Below, piece by piece: positions 52,291 through 60,492 of a DNA stretch of 64,000 nucleotides. Origin of the DNA: Maricaulis sp965228215. GTDB lineage: Bacteria; Pseudomonadota; Alphaproteobacteria; Caulobacterales; Maricaulaceae. The notes beneath the pieces were generated by a model. That model did not search any database. It worked only from the letters and a program-made list of their open reading frames with translations, and was not told the origin of the DNA. The first letter of the stretch is position 1. Each line of letters begins with the position of its first letter. The stretch is from NCBI GenBank assembly GCA_965228215.1, contig OZ245800.1, positions 1,550,001 through 1,614,000 on the forward strand. Direction: 5' to 3'. The position numbers and the translations under genes were made by a program.

Positions 52291-54087
52291 ATGAAGCCGA
52301 CGAATACCAATGATCCGGACTATTTCCACAAGGTGGTGGATTGCCAGTGGGCCTGCCCGGCCCACACTCCCGTGCCGGAATATATCCGGCTGATCGCGCA
52401 AGGGCGTTTCACCGACGCCTATATGGTCAACCGCCGTTCCAACGTGTTTCCGGGCATTCTCGGACGCGTCTGTGACCGCCCGTGCGAGCCGGCCTGCCGG
52501 CGCGGCCGGGTGGAAGAGGAACCGGTCGCCATCTGCCGTCTCAAGCGGGTCGCCGCGGATCATCGCGACGAGGTCTCGCACCTCATCCCGCCGAAACCGG
52601 CCAATACCAATGGCAAGAAGATCGCGCTGATCGGCGCGGGGCCCGCCTCGCTGACAGTCGCCAATGATCTCGCTCCGCTGGGCTATGCATGCACGGTTTT
52701 CGAGGCGCATCACCGCGCCGGTGGTCTGATGATCTCCAACATCCCCTCCTTCCGCCTGCCGGAGGAAGTGCTGGATGAAGAGATCGGCTATATCGAGAAT
52801 ATGGGTGTCGACATCCGGCTCAATCACCGGATCAACAGCCTCAAGGACCTTCTGGCGGAAGGCTATGACGCCGTCTTCGTCGGTTCCGGTGCCCCGAAGG
52901 GCAAGGACCTCAAGATCGAGGGCCGCGAAGAGGCTGCCGCCAACATCCATATCGGTATCGACTGGCTGGAAGCCGTCGCTTTCGAGCACACAGACAAGAT
53001 CGGCGACCGCGTCCTGATCATCGGTGTCGGCAATACCGCGATGGATTGCTGCCGGACCTCGCTGCGCCTGGGTGCCAGCGATGTGAAGGTCATGGCCCGC
53101 AAGCCGCGTGAATTCTTCAAGGCCTCGCCCTGGGAGCTGGAAGACGCCGAGGACGAGAATGTCGACATCGTCGTCAATCACTCGCCCAAGCGTTTCGTCG
53201 TCGAGAACGGCAAGCTGACGGGCATGGAATTCGAGCTCATGGAATACGAGCTCGACGAACGCGGCCGCATCACCGAGACGCGGACCGTCGGCACCAAGAT
53301 CATCCCGTGCGACGACGTGATCCTGGCGATCGGCCAGGAAAATGCCTTCCCCTGGATCGAGCGCGATATCGGTATCGAGTTCGACAAATGGGGCGTGCCG
53401 GTCGTTGACGAGACGACCTACCAGTCGACGCTGGACGGCGTGTTCTTCGGCGGCGACAGCGCCTTCGGTCCCAAGAACATCATCTGGGCGGTCGAGCACG
53501 GCCACCAGGCCGCGATATCGATCCACAAGCATTGCGAAGGCAAGTCGATCGAGGACCGCCTGCCGCGCGGCGTCAATCTGGCCTCGGCCAAGATGGGCGT
53601 GAACGAGTGGCAGTATTCGAACGCGTTCGACGCCTCCGACCGCCGCGAAATGCCGATGGTCGAACTCGACAGCCGGTTCAAGAACCTGGTCACCGAGGTG
53701 GAACTGGGCTTCACCGGCGAGCAGATCCTCACTGAGGTCCAGCGCTGTCTGAACTGCGATGTCCAGACCGTGTTCGAGGCGCCGCTCTGCAAGGAATGCG
53801 ATGCCTGCCTCGACATCTGCCCGGTGGATTGCCTGTCGATTGTCGAGAACGGCGAGGAAGCGGATCTCCGGACCCGGCTCAAGGCGCCGGCCAAGAATCT
53901 GGACCAGGACCTCTACGTCTCCGAACCGCTCAAGGATACCGGCCGGGTGATGGTGAAGGACGAGGATCTCTGCCTGCATTGCGGCCTGTGCGCCGAACGC
54001 TGTCCGACCGCCGCCTGGGACATGCAGGACGCGGATATATTCATTCCTCACGTGCGTGAGGAAGCTGATGGAGTAGCGGCGGAATGA
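52291..54087 (+). CDS. GltD-like FAD/NAD(P) oxidoreductase subunit with 4Fe-4S ferredoxin domain
   Basis: A 598-residue electron-transfer subunit. The N-terminal CQWACPAHTPVPEYIRLIAQ, with further cysteines in RVCDRPCEPACRRG, matches the iron-sulfur part of glutamate synthase beta subunit. Then come FAD (KIALIGAGPASLTVANDLAP) and NAD(P) (VLIIGVGNTAMDCCRTSL) sites. The C-terminus has two 4Fe-4S motifs (CKECDACLDICPVDCL and CLHCGLCAERCPTAAWD). It links the 2-oxoacid oxidoreductase downstream to pyridine nucleotides, replacing free ferredoxin. The stop overlaps the next start. Confidence 0.88.
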   Translation: MKPTNTNDPDYFHKVVDCQWACPAHTPVPEYIRLIAQGRFTDAYMVNRRSNVFPGILGRVCDRPCEPACRRGRVEEEPVAICRLKRVAADHRDEVSHLIPPKPANTNGKKIALIGAGPASLTVANDLAPLGYACTVFEAHHRAGGLMISNIPSFRLPEEVLDEEIGYIENMGVDIRLNHRINSLKDLLAEGYDAVFVGSGAPKGKDLKIEGREEAAANIHIGIDWLEAVAFEHTDKIGDRVLIIGVGNTAMDCCRTSLRLGASDVKVMARKPREFFKASPWELEDAEDENVDIVVNHSPKRFVVENGKLTGMEFELMEYELDERGRITETRTVGTKIIPCDDVILAIGQENAFPWIERDIGIEFDKWGVPVVDETTYQSTLDGVFFGGDSAFGPKNIIWAVEHGHQAAISIHKHCEGKSIEDRLPRGVNLASAKMGVNEWQYSNAFDASDRREMPMVELDSRFKNLVTEVELGFTGEQILTEVQRCLNCDVQTVFEAPLCKECDACLDICPVDCLSIVENGEEADLRTRLKAPAKNLDQDLYVSEPLKDTGRVMVKDEDLCLHCGLCAERCPTAAWDMQDADIFIPHVREEADGVAAE

Positions 54088-55913
54088 AAGATGTCGCCGA
54101 CAATATGACCCAATCCCGCGTCAATGACTTCGTTATCAAGATCGGCAATGTGAACGGCACCGGCTCGGCCAGTGCCAACGGCCTGTTGATGAAGGCGATC
54201 TTCCGCATGGGCGTGCCCGTGGTCGGCAAGAACCTCTTTCCGTCCAACATCCAGGGCCTGCCGACCTGGTACGAGATCCGCCTGACCAAGGACGGCTATA
54301 TGGCCCGCTCCGGCTCGGCCGATTTCGTGGTGGCCATGAATGCCGAGACCTATGCGCAGGACCTCGCCGAGGTCTCGCCGGGCGGTTACCTCCTCTATGA
54401 CAGCACCTGGCCCAGGCCGGATCTGCACGACCGCGCCGACATCACGGCGATCGGCGTGCCGCTGGCGCGCATGTGCAATGCCGAGTTCGACAATGCCCGG
54501 ACCCGGGTGCTGATGAAGAACATGGCCTATGTCGGTGCCGTCGCCGGTCTGACCGGCATGGATATCGAGATCATCCGCGGCATGGTCGAGGAAATGTTCG
54601 GCACCAAGGCACACCTGATCGAAGCGAATATGAAGGCGATCAATCTGGGCCTGGACTATGTGCGCGAACACTATCCGGATCCGCTGCCGCTGCGCGTCGA
54701 GCCGATGGACCAGACCGCCGGCCACATCATGATCGACGGCAATACGGCGGCCGCGCTCGGCTGTGTCTATGCCGGAGCGACCTTCGGCGCCTGGTATCCG
54801 ATCACGCCCTCGACCTCCCTGATGGACGGGTTCAAGGGGTTCTGTGAAAAGCTGCGCGTTGATCCGGAAACCGGCGAGAAGAAATTCTGCATTATCCAGG
54901 CCGAGGACGAGCTCGCCTCGATCGGCATGGCCATCGGTGCCGGCTGGAACGGCGCGCGTTCCTTCACCCCGACCTCCGGTCCGGGCATTTCCCTGATGAG
55001 CGAATTCATCGGCTTTGCCTATTACGGCGAGGTGCCGGTGGTGTTGTTCGACGTCCAGCGAGCCGGACCATCGACCGGTCTGCCGACGCGGACCCAGCAA
55101 TGCGATCTCACCCTGGCGGCCTATGCCAGCCATGGCGACACCAAACACATCCTTCTCTTCCCGGCGGATCCGAAGGAATGTTTCGACATGGCGGTCCTGT
55201 CCTTCGATCTGGCCGAACGTTTCCAGACGCCGGTCTTCTTCATGACGGATCTCGATATCGGCATGAATGACTGGATGGTTCCGGAATTCGACTGGGATGA
55301 CAGCTATCAGCCCGACCGGGGCAAGGTCCTGTCGGCCGAGGATCTGGAAGCGATGGAGAAATTCTATCGCTACGAGGATCGCGACGGCGACGCCATTCCC
55401 TACCGGACCATTCCGGGCGTGCATCCGAAGGGCGCCTATTTCACCCGCGGTTCCGGCCATAACTGGAAGGGCGGCTATACCGAGGACAGCGATGAGTACA
55501 AGGAAGTGCTCGACCGTCTGACGCAGAAGTGGAAGAACGCCGCCGATCACGTGCCCGCACCGGTCATCGTCGAGGCGGCCCAGCCCACGCGGCGCGCCAT
55601 CATCTCGGTCGGGGGTTGTGACGGTGCTGTCCTGGAAGCGCTCGACCGGCTGTCCGAACAGGGCGTGCATGTGAGCTATCTCCGCGTCCGCGGTTTCCCG
55701 TTTAACGCCGAGGTGGACGCCTTCATCGACGCCCATGACGAGGTCTTCGTGGTCGAGCAGAACCGGGACGCGCAATTGCGAACCCTGCTGGTCAACGAGA
55801 CGTCCGCCAGCAAGGACAAGCTGATCTCCGTGCTGGACTATGCCGGCATGGCCGCCAATCCGAAATTCGTGGTCGAGGGCATCATGGCGCACCTCGAGCT
55901 GGAGGAGGCCTGA
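54084..55913 (+). CDS. korA: 2-oxoacid:acceptor oxidoreductase, gamma-alpha fused subunit
   Basis: A 609-residue subunit. Residues about 18-190 form the gamma domain (IGNVNGTGSASANGLLMKAI); the rest is the alpha domain (YAGATFGAWYPITPSTSLMD; GPGISLMSEFIGFAYYGEVP) with PP-domain interaction and C-terminal RVRGFPFNAEVDAFIDAHDE. With the beta subunit it decarboxylates 2-oxoglutarate (or another 2-oxoacid) to the acyl-CoA with CoA and passes electrons on. The start overlaps the FAD subunit gene. Confidence 0.9.
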   Translation: MKDVADNMTQSRVNDFVIKIGNVNGTGSASANGLLMKAIFRMGVPVVGKNLFPSNIQGLPTWYEIRLTKDGYMARSGSADFVVAMNAETYAQDLAEVSPGGYLLYDSTWPRPDLHDRADITAIGVPLARMCNAEFDNARTRVLMKNMAYVGAVAGLTGMDIEIIRGMVEEMFGTKAHLIEANMKAINLGLDYVREHYPDPLPLRVEPMDQTAGHIMIDGNTAAALGCVYAGATFGAWYPITPSTSLMDGFKGFCEKLRVDPETGEKKFCIIQAEDELASIGMAIGAGWNGARSFTPTSGPGISLMSEFIGFAYYGEVPVVLFDVQRAGPSTGLPTRTQQCDLTLAAYASHGDTKHILLFPADPKECFDMAVLSFDLAERFQTPVFFMTDLDIGMNDWMVPEFDWDDSYQPDRGKVLSAEDLEAMEKFYRYEDRDGDAIPYRTIPGVHPKGAYFTRGSGHNWKGGYTEDSDEYKEVLDRLTQKWKNAADHVPAPVIVEAAQPTRRAIISVGGCDGAVLEALDRLSEQGVHVSYLRVRGFPFNAEVDAFIDAHDEVFVVEQNRDAQLRTLLVNETSASKDKLISVLDYAGMAANPKFVVEGIMAHLELEEA

Positions 55914-55914
55914 C

Positions 55915-56970
55915 ATGACCTCGATGCCCAAACCGCTGATCGACAAACACCTCCCGCGCAATGGTCGCGGACTGACGGTGCGTGATTATGAAGGCGTGAT
56001 GTCGACGCTCTGCGCCGGTTGCGGCCACGACTCGGTGACCGCCGCGCTGGTCCATGCCTTCTGGGAGCTGGACCTGGCACCGGAAAGCGCCGCCAAGGTG
56101 TCCGGTATCGGCTGTTCGTCCAAGACGACCGCCTATTTCATGGGTCAGTCGCACGGCATCAATTGCGTGCATGGCCGGATGCCGTCCGTGGCGACGGGCG
56201 CCAATGCCGTGAATGATGATCTGCATTACATCGGAATTTCCGGTGACGGCGATTCCCTGTCGATCGGTTTCGGCCAGTTCGCTCATGCGATCCGACGCAA
56301 TCTCAACATGCTATACATCATTGAAAATAATGGTGTTTACGGGTTGACCAAGGGGCAATTCTCGGCGTCGGCCGATATCGGCACGAAATCGAAAAAGGGC
56401 ATCGCCAACGAACAACCGCCGATCGATCCCTGCGTCCAGGCCCTGACCCTGGGTGCCGGTTTCGTGGCCCGCGGATTCTCGGGCGACAAATCCCAGCTCA
56501 TCCCGCTGATCAAGGCCGGGCTGATGCATAAGGGTTTCGCGCTGATCGACGTGGTCTCGCCCTGCGTGACCTTCAACGACCATGCCGGGTCCACGAAGAG
56601 CTACGCCCATACCTACAAGTATTATCACCCGATGGTGCATACCGATTTCGTGGCCGAGGCTGAAGCGATCACGGGCGAATATGCCGAAGATGGCGTGATG
56701 CAGGTCCAGATGCATGACGGCACCTATCTGCAATTGCGCAAGGTGAAGGACGATTACGATCCTCGCGATCGCGGCCAGGCCATCGAGACGCTGATGCAAG
56801 CGGGCGAGAACGATCCGGAAGTGAAGACCGGCCTGCTCTATCACTGCGAGGACCAGCCGGACATGCATGCCGCGAACAATCTGCCGAAGACACCTCTGAA
56901 TGCGCTGCCCTTCGACCAACTCAATCCGGGGTCCGCAGCCCTCAAGAAACTCCAGGCACGCTATCGCTGA
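55915..56970 (+). CDS. korB: 2-oxoacid:acceptor oxidoreductase, beta (TPP-binding) subunit
   Basis: A 351-residue TPP subunit. STLCAGCGHDSVTAALVHAF begins the cluster and TPP region, VSGIGCSSKTTAYFMGQ follows, and the TPP/Mg site is GISGDGDSLSIGFGQF then NMLYIIENNGVYGLTKGQFS. A C-terminal tail of 80 residues distinguishes the longer aerobic subgroup. The start codon is one base after the korA stop. The product pair is the aerobic KorAB-type found in Hyphomicrobium-, Mycobacterium- and Maricaulis-like bacteria. Confidence 0.92.
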   Translation: MTSMPKPLIDKHLPRNGRGLTVRDYEGVMSTLCAGCGHDSVTAALVHAFWELDLAPESAAKVSGIGCSSKTTAYFMGQSHGINCVHGRMPSVATGANAVNDDLHYIGISGDGDSLSIGFGQFAHAIRRNLNMLYIIENNGVYGLTKGQFSASADIGTKSKKGIANEQPPIDPCVQALTLGAGFVARGFSGDKSQLIPLIKAGLMHKGFALIDVVSPCVTFNDHAGSTKSYAHTYKYYHPMVHTDFVAEAEAITGEYAEDGVMQVQMHDGTYLQLRKVKDDYDPRDRGQAIETLMQAGENDPEVKTGLLYHCEDQPDMHAANNLPKTPLNALPFDQLNPGSAALKKLQARYR

Positions 56971-56992
56971 TTTCGCTACGGCGTGAAGCCCG

Positions 56993-57583
56993 TCAGCCGA
57001 TCCTGTCAATGACGGGGTCGTCGCCGTCTGCTTCGCGGCGGGCGGTGAAGTCTGTTGCCGCGATCTCGTTCAAGCTGATGTGCAAGAACCAGTGGGCCGC
57101 CTCATCGCGCACCGGTGAGTGATTGACCTGCCAGCAGGTGTCGCCCTCCTGCCAGAGACCTCGAGCTCCGGCGATATGCCCGTCCCGCAAGCCTGCGTCG
57201 AACAGGAGAACGGCCTGGCGGCAGAGTTCGCTCAGCCCGGTATCGTTCAGGTCTCCGAGTACCCCCAGTCCGGGAACGCGGGCCTGCAGGCCCGGGCTGG
57301 CCGCGACCACCACGAGCGCGTCCTCGGTCCGGTCGAGAACAAGGCAATCGAAGGGGCTGAACCGCACAGATGAGAGGAAATCATCGAAGACGGCGCGGGT
57401 GCGCGGGTTCTCGCACAGGCGCTGGATGGCCTCGGCAACCTTGGGTGAGGGGGTGGCGGAGCCGGCTTCGATACGCGAAATATAGGTCTGGCTGACGCCG
57501 GTCAGTTCGGCGAGAGCCCCCTGGTTCAGGCGGAGGCGGGTGCGGAGGTAACGTACTGTTTTCGCCCAATCCATTGCCGTCAT
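56993..57583 (-). CDS. XRE-family helix-turn-helix regulator with C-terminal sensor-like domain
   Basis: A 196-residue protein. The HTH is at residues about 10-60 (LRTRLRLNQGALAELTGVSQ, TYISRIEAGSATPSPKVAEA). Residues about 75-190 look like a small PAS- or cupin-like domain (FDCLVLDRTEDALVVVAASP; CWQVNHSPVRDEAAHWFLHI) that might bind a ligand. The start at 57583 is used; a Met at 57574 is equally possible. Two palindromes upstream suggest autoregulation. It is convergent with korB. Confidence 0.78.
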   Translation of the reverse strand: MTAMDWAKTVRYLRTRLRLNQGALAELTGVSQTYISRIEAGSATPSPKVAEAIQRLCENPRTRAVFDDFLSSVRFSPFDCLVLDRTEDALVVVAASPGLQARVPGLGVLGDLNDTGLSELCRQAVLLFDAGLRDGHIAGARGLWQEGDTCWQVNHSPVRDEAAHWFLHISLNEIAATDFTARREADGDDPVIDRIG

Positions 57584-57598
57584 TTCGCGAAAGTTCAA

Positions 57599-57655
57599 AC
57601 CAATTTGGTACTCCTGATTTGTAGGTCGCGGCCGTTCGGTTTGGCAATTGCAAAA
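57599..57655. promoter_or_regulatory. Two palindromic candidate operators upstream of the XRE gene
   Basis: accaatttggt (57599-57609) is a palindrome about a central T, and the 16-base site tttggcaattgcaaaa (57640-57655) is a palindrome around gcaattgc with one mismatched pair. Both sit directly upstream of the XRE start (minus strand), typical for a dimeric autoregulator. Confidence 0.5.
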
Positions 57656-57683
57656 TATGAATAAGTTATCAGATCAGACACAG

Positions 57684-57713
57684 GAAACCCGGCGGCCGGA
57701 ACCGCCGGGTTTC
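57684..57713 (-). terminator. Rho-independent terminator after fhs
   Basis: Twelve-base arms gaaacccggcgg (57684-57695) and ccgccgggtttc (57702-57713). It lies 24 bases beyond the stop of fhs (minus strand) and separates it from the XRE gene. Confidence 0.85.
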
Positions 57714-57736
57714 GCCTGGGTTGTATTTGGTTGCGA

Positions 57737-59407
57737 TCAGAACAATCCGACGACCTGGCCCTCGTCATCCAGACCGATGCCCTCCGCAGACGGCACCCGG
57801 GGCAGGCCCGGCATTGTCATGATCTGACCGCAGATCACCACGATGAAACCGGCGCCGGCCGACAGGCGGACTTCGCGGACCGGCACGGAGTGATTGGACG
57901 GTGCCCCGCGCAGATTGGGATCAGTCGAGAAACTGTACTGGGTCTTCGCCATGCACACGGGCAGATGCCCGAAACCGGCCTCTTCCCATTGCCGCAACTG
58001 GTCGCGGATCTTCTTGTCCGCCAGAACTTCATCGGCCCGGTAGATCTGCTTGGCCACGGCCTCGATCTTCTCGAACAGGCTGAGCTCGTCGCGATAGAGC
58101 GGCGCGAATTGTGCGACACCGCCGTCGATCATCTCGACCAGGCGCGTTGCGAGTGCTTCCGTGCCGGCGGAACCGTCGGCCCAGTGACGGCACAGCACCG
58201 CCTCGCTGCCCATGCTCTCGACATAGGCCCGTAGCGCCTCGACCTCGGCGTCCGTGTCACTGGAGAAGTGATTGATCGCGACGATGGCCGGTACGCCGAA
58301 CTTGCGGACATTCTCGATATGGCGACCGAGATTGGCGCAGCCCTTCTTGAGCGCCTCGACATTCTCCTCGCCCAGCGCGTCCTTGCTGACGCCGCCATTC
58401 ATCTTCAGCGCGCGGATGGTGGCCACGATGACCACTGCCTCCGGCGCAAGACCGGCCTTGCGACACTTGATGTCGAAGAATTTCTCTGCACCAAGATCCG
58501 CGCCGAACCCGGCTTCCGTTACGACATAATCGGCCAGTTTCAGCGCCGACCTGGTGGCGATGACCGAATTGCAGCCATGAGCGATATTCGCGAACGGACC
58601 GCCATGGATGAAGGCGGGGTTGTTCTCGAGCGTCTGCACGAGATTGGGCTGGAGGGCGGTCTTGAGCAGGACCGTCATTGCGCCGTCCGCCTTGATGTCG
58701 CGGCAGGTCACCGGAGACCGGTCGCGGCGATAGGCGACAATGATATTGCCCAGCCGTTCCTGCAGGTCTTCCAGATCATTGGCCAGGCAGAGAATGGCCA
58801 TGATCTCGGACGCGACGGTGATGTCGAACCCGGCCTCGGACGGAAAGCCGTTCGCGACGCCGCCGAGCGAACTGACGATCTCGCGCAGGGCCCGGTCATT
58901 CATGTCCAGGACGCGTTTCCAGACCACGCGGCGTTGGTCGATCTCCAGCGCATTGCCCCAGTAGATATGGTTGTCGATCATCGCCGACAGGAGATTGTGC
59001 GCCGAGGTGATGGCGTGGAAGTCGCCGGTGAAGTGGAGATTGATATCCTCCATGGGCACGACCTGGGCGAACCCGCCGCCGGCAGCCCCGCCCTTCATGC
59101 CGAAACACGGGCCCAGCGAGGGTTCGCGAATGCAGATGGCGGCCTTCTTGCCGATCCGGTTGAGCGCATCGCCCAGTCCGACGGTGGTGGTGGTCTTTCC
59201 CTCGCCTGCCGGCGTGGGGTTTACGGCGGTGACGAGGATAAGCTTGCCGTCCGGCCTGTCCTTCAGACCGGCGATATAGTCCGCCTTGAGCTTGGCCTTG
59301 TCATCGCCGTACTGCGCGAGGGCACTGGCCGGAATTTCCAGCTTTTGTGCCACGTCCCCGATCGGCAGCATGCTGGCTGCGCGCGCGATTTCGATATCGC
59401 TCTTCAT
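57737..59407 (-). CDS. fhs: Formate--tetrahydrofolate ligase
   Basis: A 556-residue enzyme that makes 10-formyl-tetrahydrofolate from formate with ATP. The ATP site is NPTPAGEGKTTTTVGLGD near residue 65, and conserved family segments are GMKGGAAGGGFAQVVPMEDI and FGADLGAEKFFDIKCRKAGL. The length is normal. It is the last gene of the formate operon, 36 bases after fdsD. It gives the cell the choice of feeding formate into C1 biosynthesis rather than oxidising it. Confidence 0.96.
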   Translation of the reverse strand: MKSDIEIARAASMLPIGDVAQKLEIPASALAQYGDDKAKLKADYIAGLKDRPDGKLILVTAVNPTPAGEGKTTTTVGLGDALNRIGKKAAICIREPSLGPCFGMKGGAAGGGFAQVVPMEDINLHFTGDFHAITSAHNLLSAMIDNHIYWGNALEIDQRRVVWKRVLDMNDRALREIVSSLGGVANGFPSEAGFDITVASEIMAILCLANDLEDLQERLGNIIVAYRRDRSPVTCRDIKADGAMTVLLKTALQPNLVQTLENNPAFIHGGPFANIAHGCNSVIATRSALKLADYVVTEAGFGADLGAEKFFDIKCRKAGLAPEAVVIVATIRALKMNGGVSKDALGEENVEALKKGCANLGRHIENVRKFGVPAIVAINHFSSDTDAEVEALRAYVESMGSEAVLCRHWADGSAGTEALATRLVEMIDGGVAQFAPLYRDELSLFEKIEAVAKQIYRADEVLADKKIRDQLRQWEEAGFGHLPVCMAKTQYSFSTDPNLRGAPSNHSVPVREVRLSAGAGFIVVICGQIMTMPGLPRVPSAEGIGLDDEGQVVGLF

Positions 59408-59443
59408 GCGTTACGTCCCCTGTGGATGGATATTGTTATCTGA

Positions 59444-59662
59444 TCAGTCAGCCGGCTCCGCGAGCTTGCGCAGGGCGGCCGCCACGACCGGTTTGAGCGC
59501 GTCCGGATCCGCGTCCAGCACAGCGAGTATCCCCTCGCGCATGCGCGGTTCCCAGAAACTGCGGATGTGACCGGCGATGCCCTCTATGGCCTCGTCCTCG
59601 GAATAGGGCTGGAAGAAATCGGCGATCTGGTTGGCCATGCGAATGAGGGTCTGCTCATTCAT
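59444..59662 (-). CDS. fdsD: Formate dehydrogenase delta subunit
   Basis: A 72-residue helical protein. MNEQTLIRMANQIADFFQPY and HIRSFWEPRMREGILAVLD are hallmark segments of FdsD, the small subunit of soluble NAD+-dependent formate dehydrogenases. It is coupled to fdhD by an ATGA overlap. Confidence 0.92.
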   Translation of the reverse strand: MNEQTLIRMANQIADFFQPYSEDEAIEGIAGHIRSFWEPRMREGILAVLDADPDALKPVVAAALRKLAEPAD

Positions 59663-60492
59663 GACATCTCTCCCTGGTCGAAGCGCACCGCTGCGCCCTG
59701 GCGGTCGCGGCTGGCAAGCGGAAGCTCAAGCGCCGCCGCGAGATCGAGGGCCAGCCCGGTCGGCGCTGATACTGTGGCAAGGCAGGCAGCGCCGAGACGG
59801 GCGGCCTTGAAGACAAGCTCGAAACTGCAGCGGCTGGACAGGACCACGAAACCGGGTGTGGTTTCGCCACGCCGCAGGCGCGCGCCGACCAGTTTGTCGA
59901 GGGCATTGTGCCGGCCGACATCCTCGCGGATGTCGAGGATCCGGCCGTCCAGATCGCACCAGGCTGCAGCGTGGACCGATCGTGTCTGCGCGTTCAAAGC
60001 CTGGGCTACTGGCAGGGCTTCGAATGCGGCTGCGATCGCGCTGTCGGTTACATCGATGCCGGGGCGTGCAGGCAAGGTGGGGCGATGCAGTTCGGCCAGG
60101 CGCTCCACACCGCACAGGCCGCAGCCAGTGCGCCCGTCGAGGGCGCGACGGCGGATACGGTCAGTCTGGAGCGCGTCGGGCGATGCCGTGACATCGGCGG
60201 TCATGCCCTCGGGCCAGGATTTCACCGCGACACGTTCGATATCCTCTGCCGAGCGGATAGCTCCCTCAGTCAGGGCGAGCCCCACAGCCAGGTCCTCGAG
60301 ATCGGCGGGTGTGGCCATCATCACGGTCCAGGCCTTGCCGTTGAAACCGATTTCGACGGGCACTTCCTCGGCAATACCCCATTCCGCCCCGGACTGGCCG
60401 GAGGCGGAGACGCCGGTGCGGCGGCTGGTTGAGGTCTGTACGAGGGTCAATCCACACCTATTCCGCAGCCGGGGCGACACGGACCGTGTCAT
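59659..60492 (-). CDS. fdhD: Formate dehydrogenase sulfurtransferase FdhD
   Basis: A 277-residue protein. The catalytic pair is in GRTGCGLCGVERLAEL, and the C-terminal part (VGRHNALDKLVGARLRRGET; LSSRCSFELVFKAARLGAAC) matches FdhD, which carries sulfur to the molybdenum cofactor of formate dehydrogenase. The ATG at 60492 overlaps the fdsA end by 35 bases; GTG at 60441 is a possible shorter start. The position inside the operon fits its role. Confidence 0.9.
   Translation of the reverse strand: MTRSVSPRLRNRCGLTLVQTSTSRRTGVSASGQSGAEWGIAEEVPVEIGFNGKAWTVMMATPADLEDLAVGLALTEGAIRSAEDIERVAVKSWPEGMTADVTASPDALQTDRIRRRALDGRTGCGLCGVERLAELHRPTLPARPGIDVTDSAIAAAFEALPVAQALNAQTRSVHAAAWCDLDGRILDIREDVGRHNALDKLVGARLRRGETTPGFVVLSSRCSFELVFKAARLGAACLATVSAPTGLALDLAAALELPLASRDRQGAAVRFDQGEMS

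Noticed and set aside
52135..55961. Two long antisense frames (638 and 637 codons) opposite the 2-oxoacid oxidoreductase genes
   Set aside because: They are shadows with His/Gly/Asp-rich composition and no ribosome site, opposite well-supported genes.
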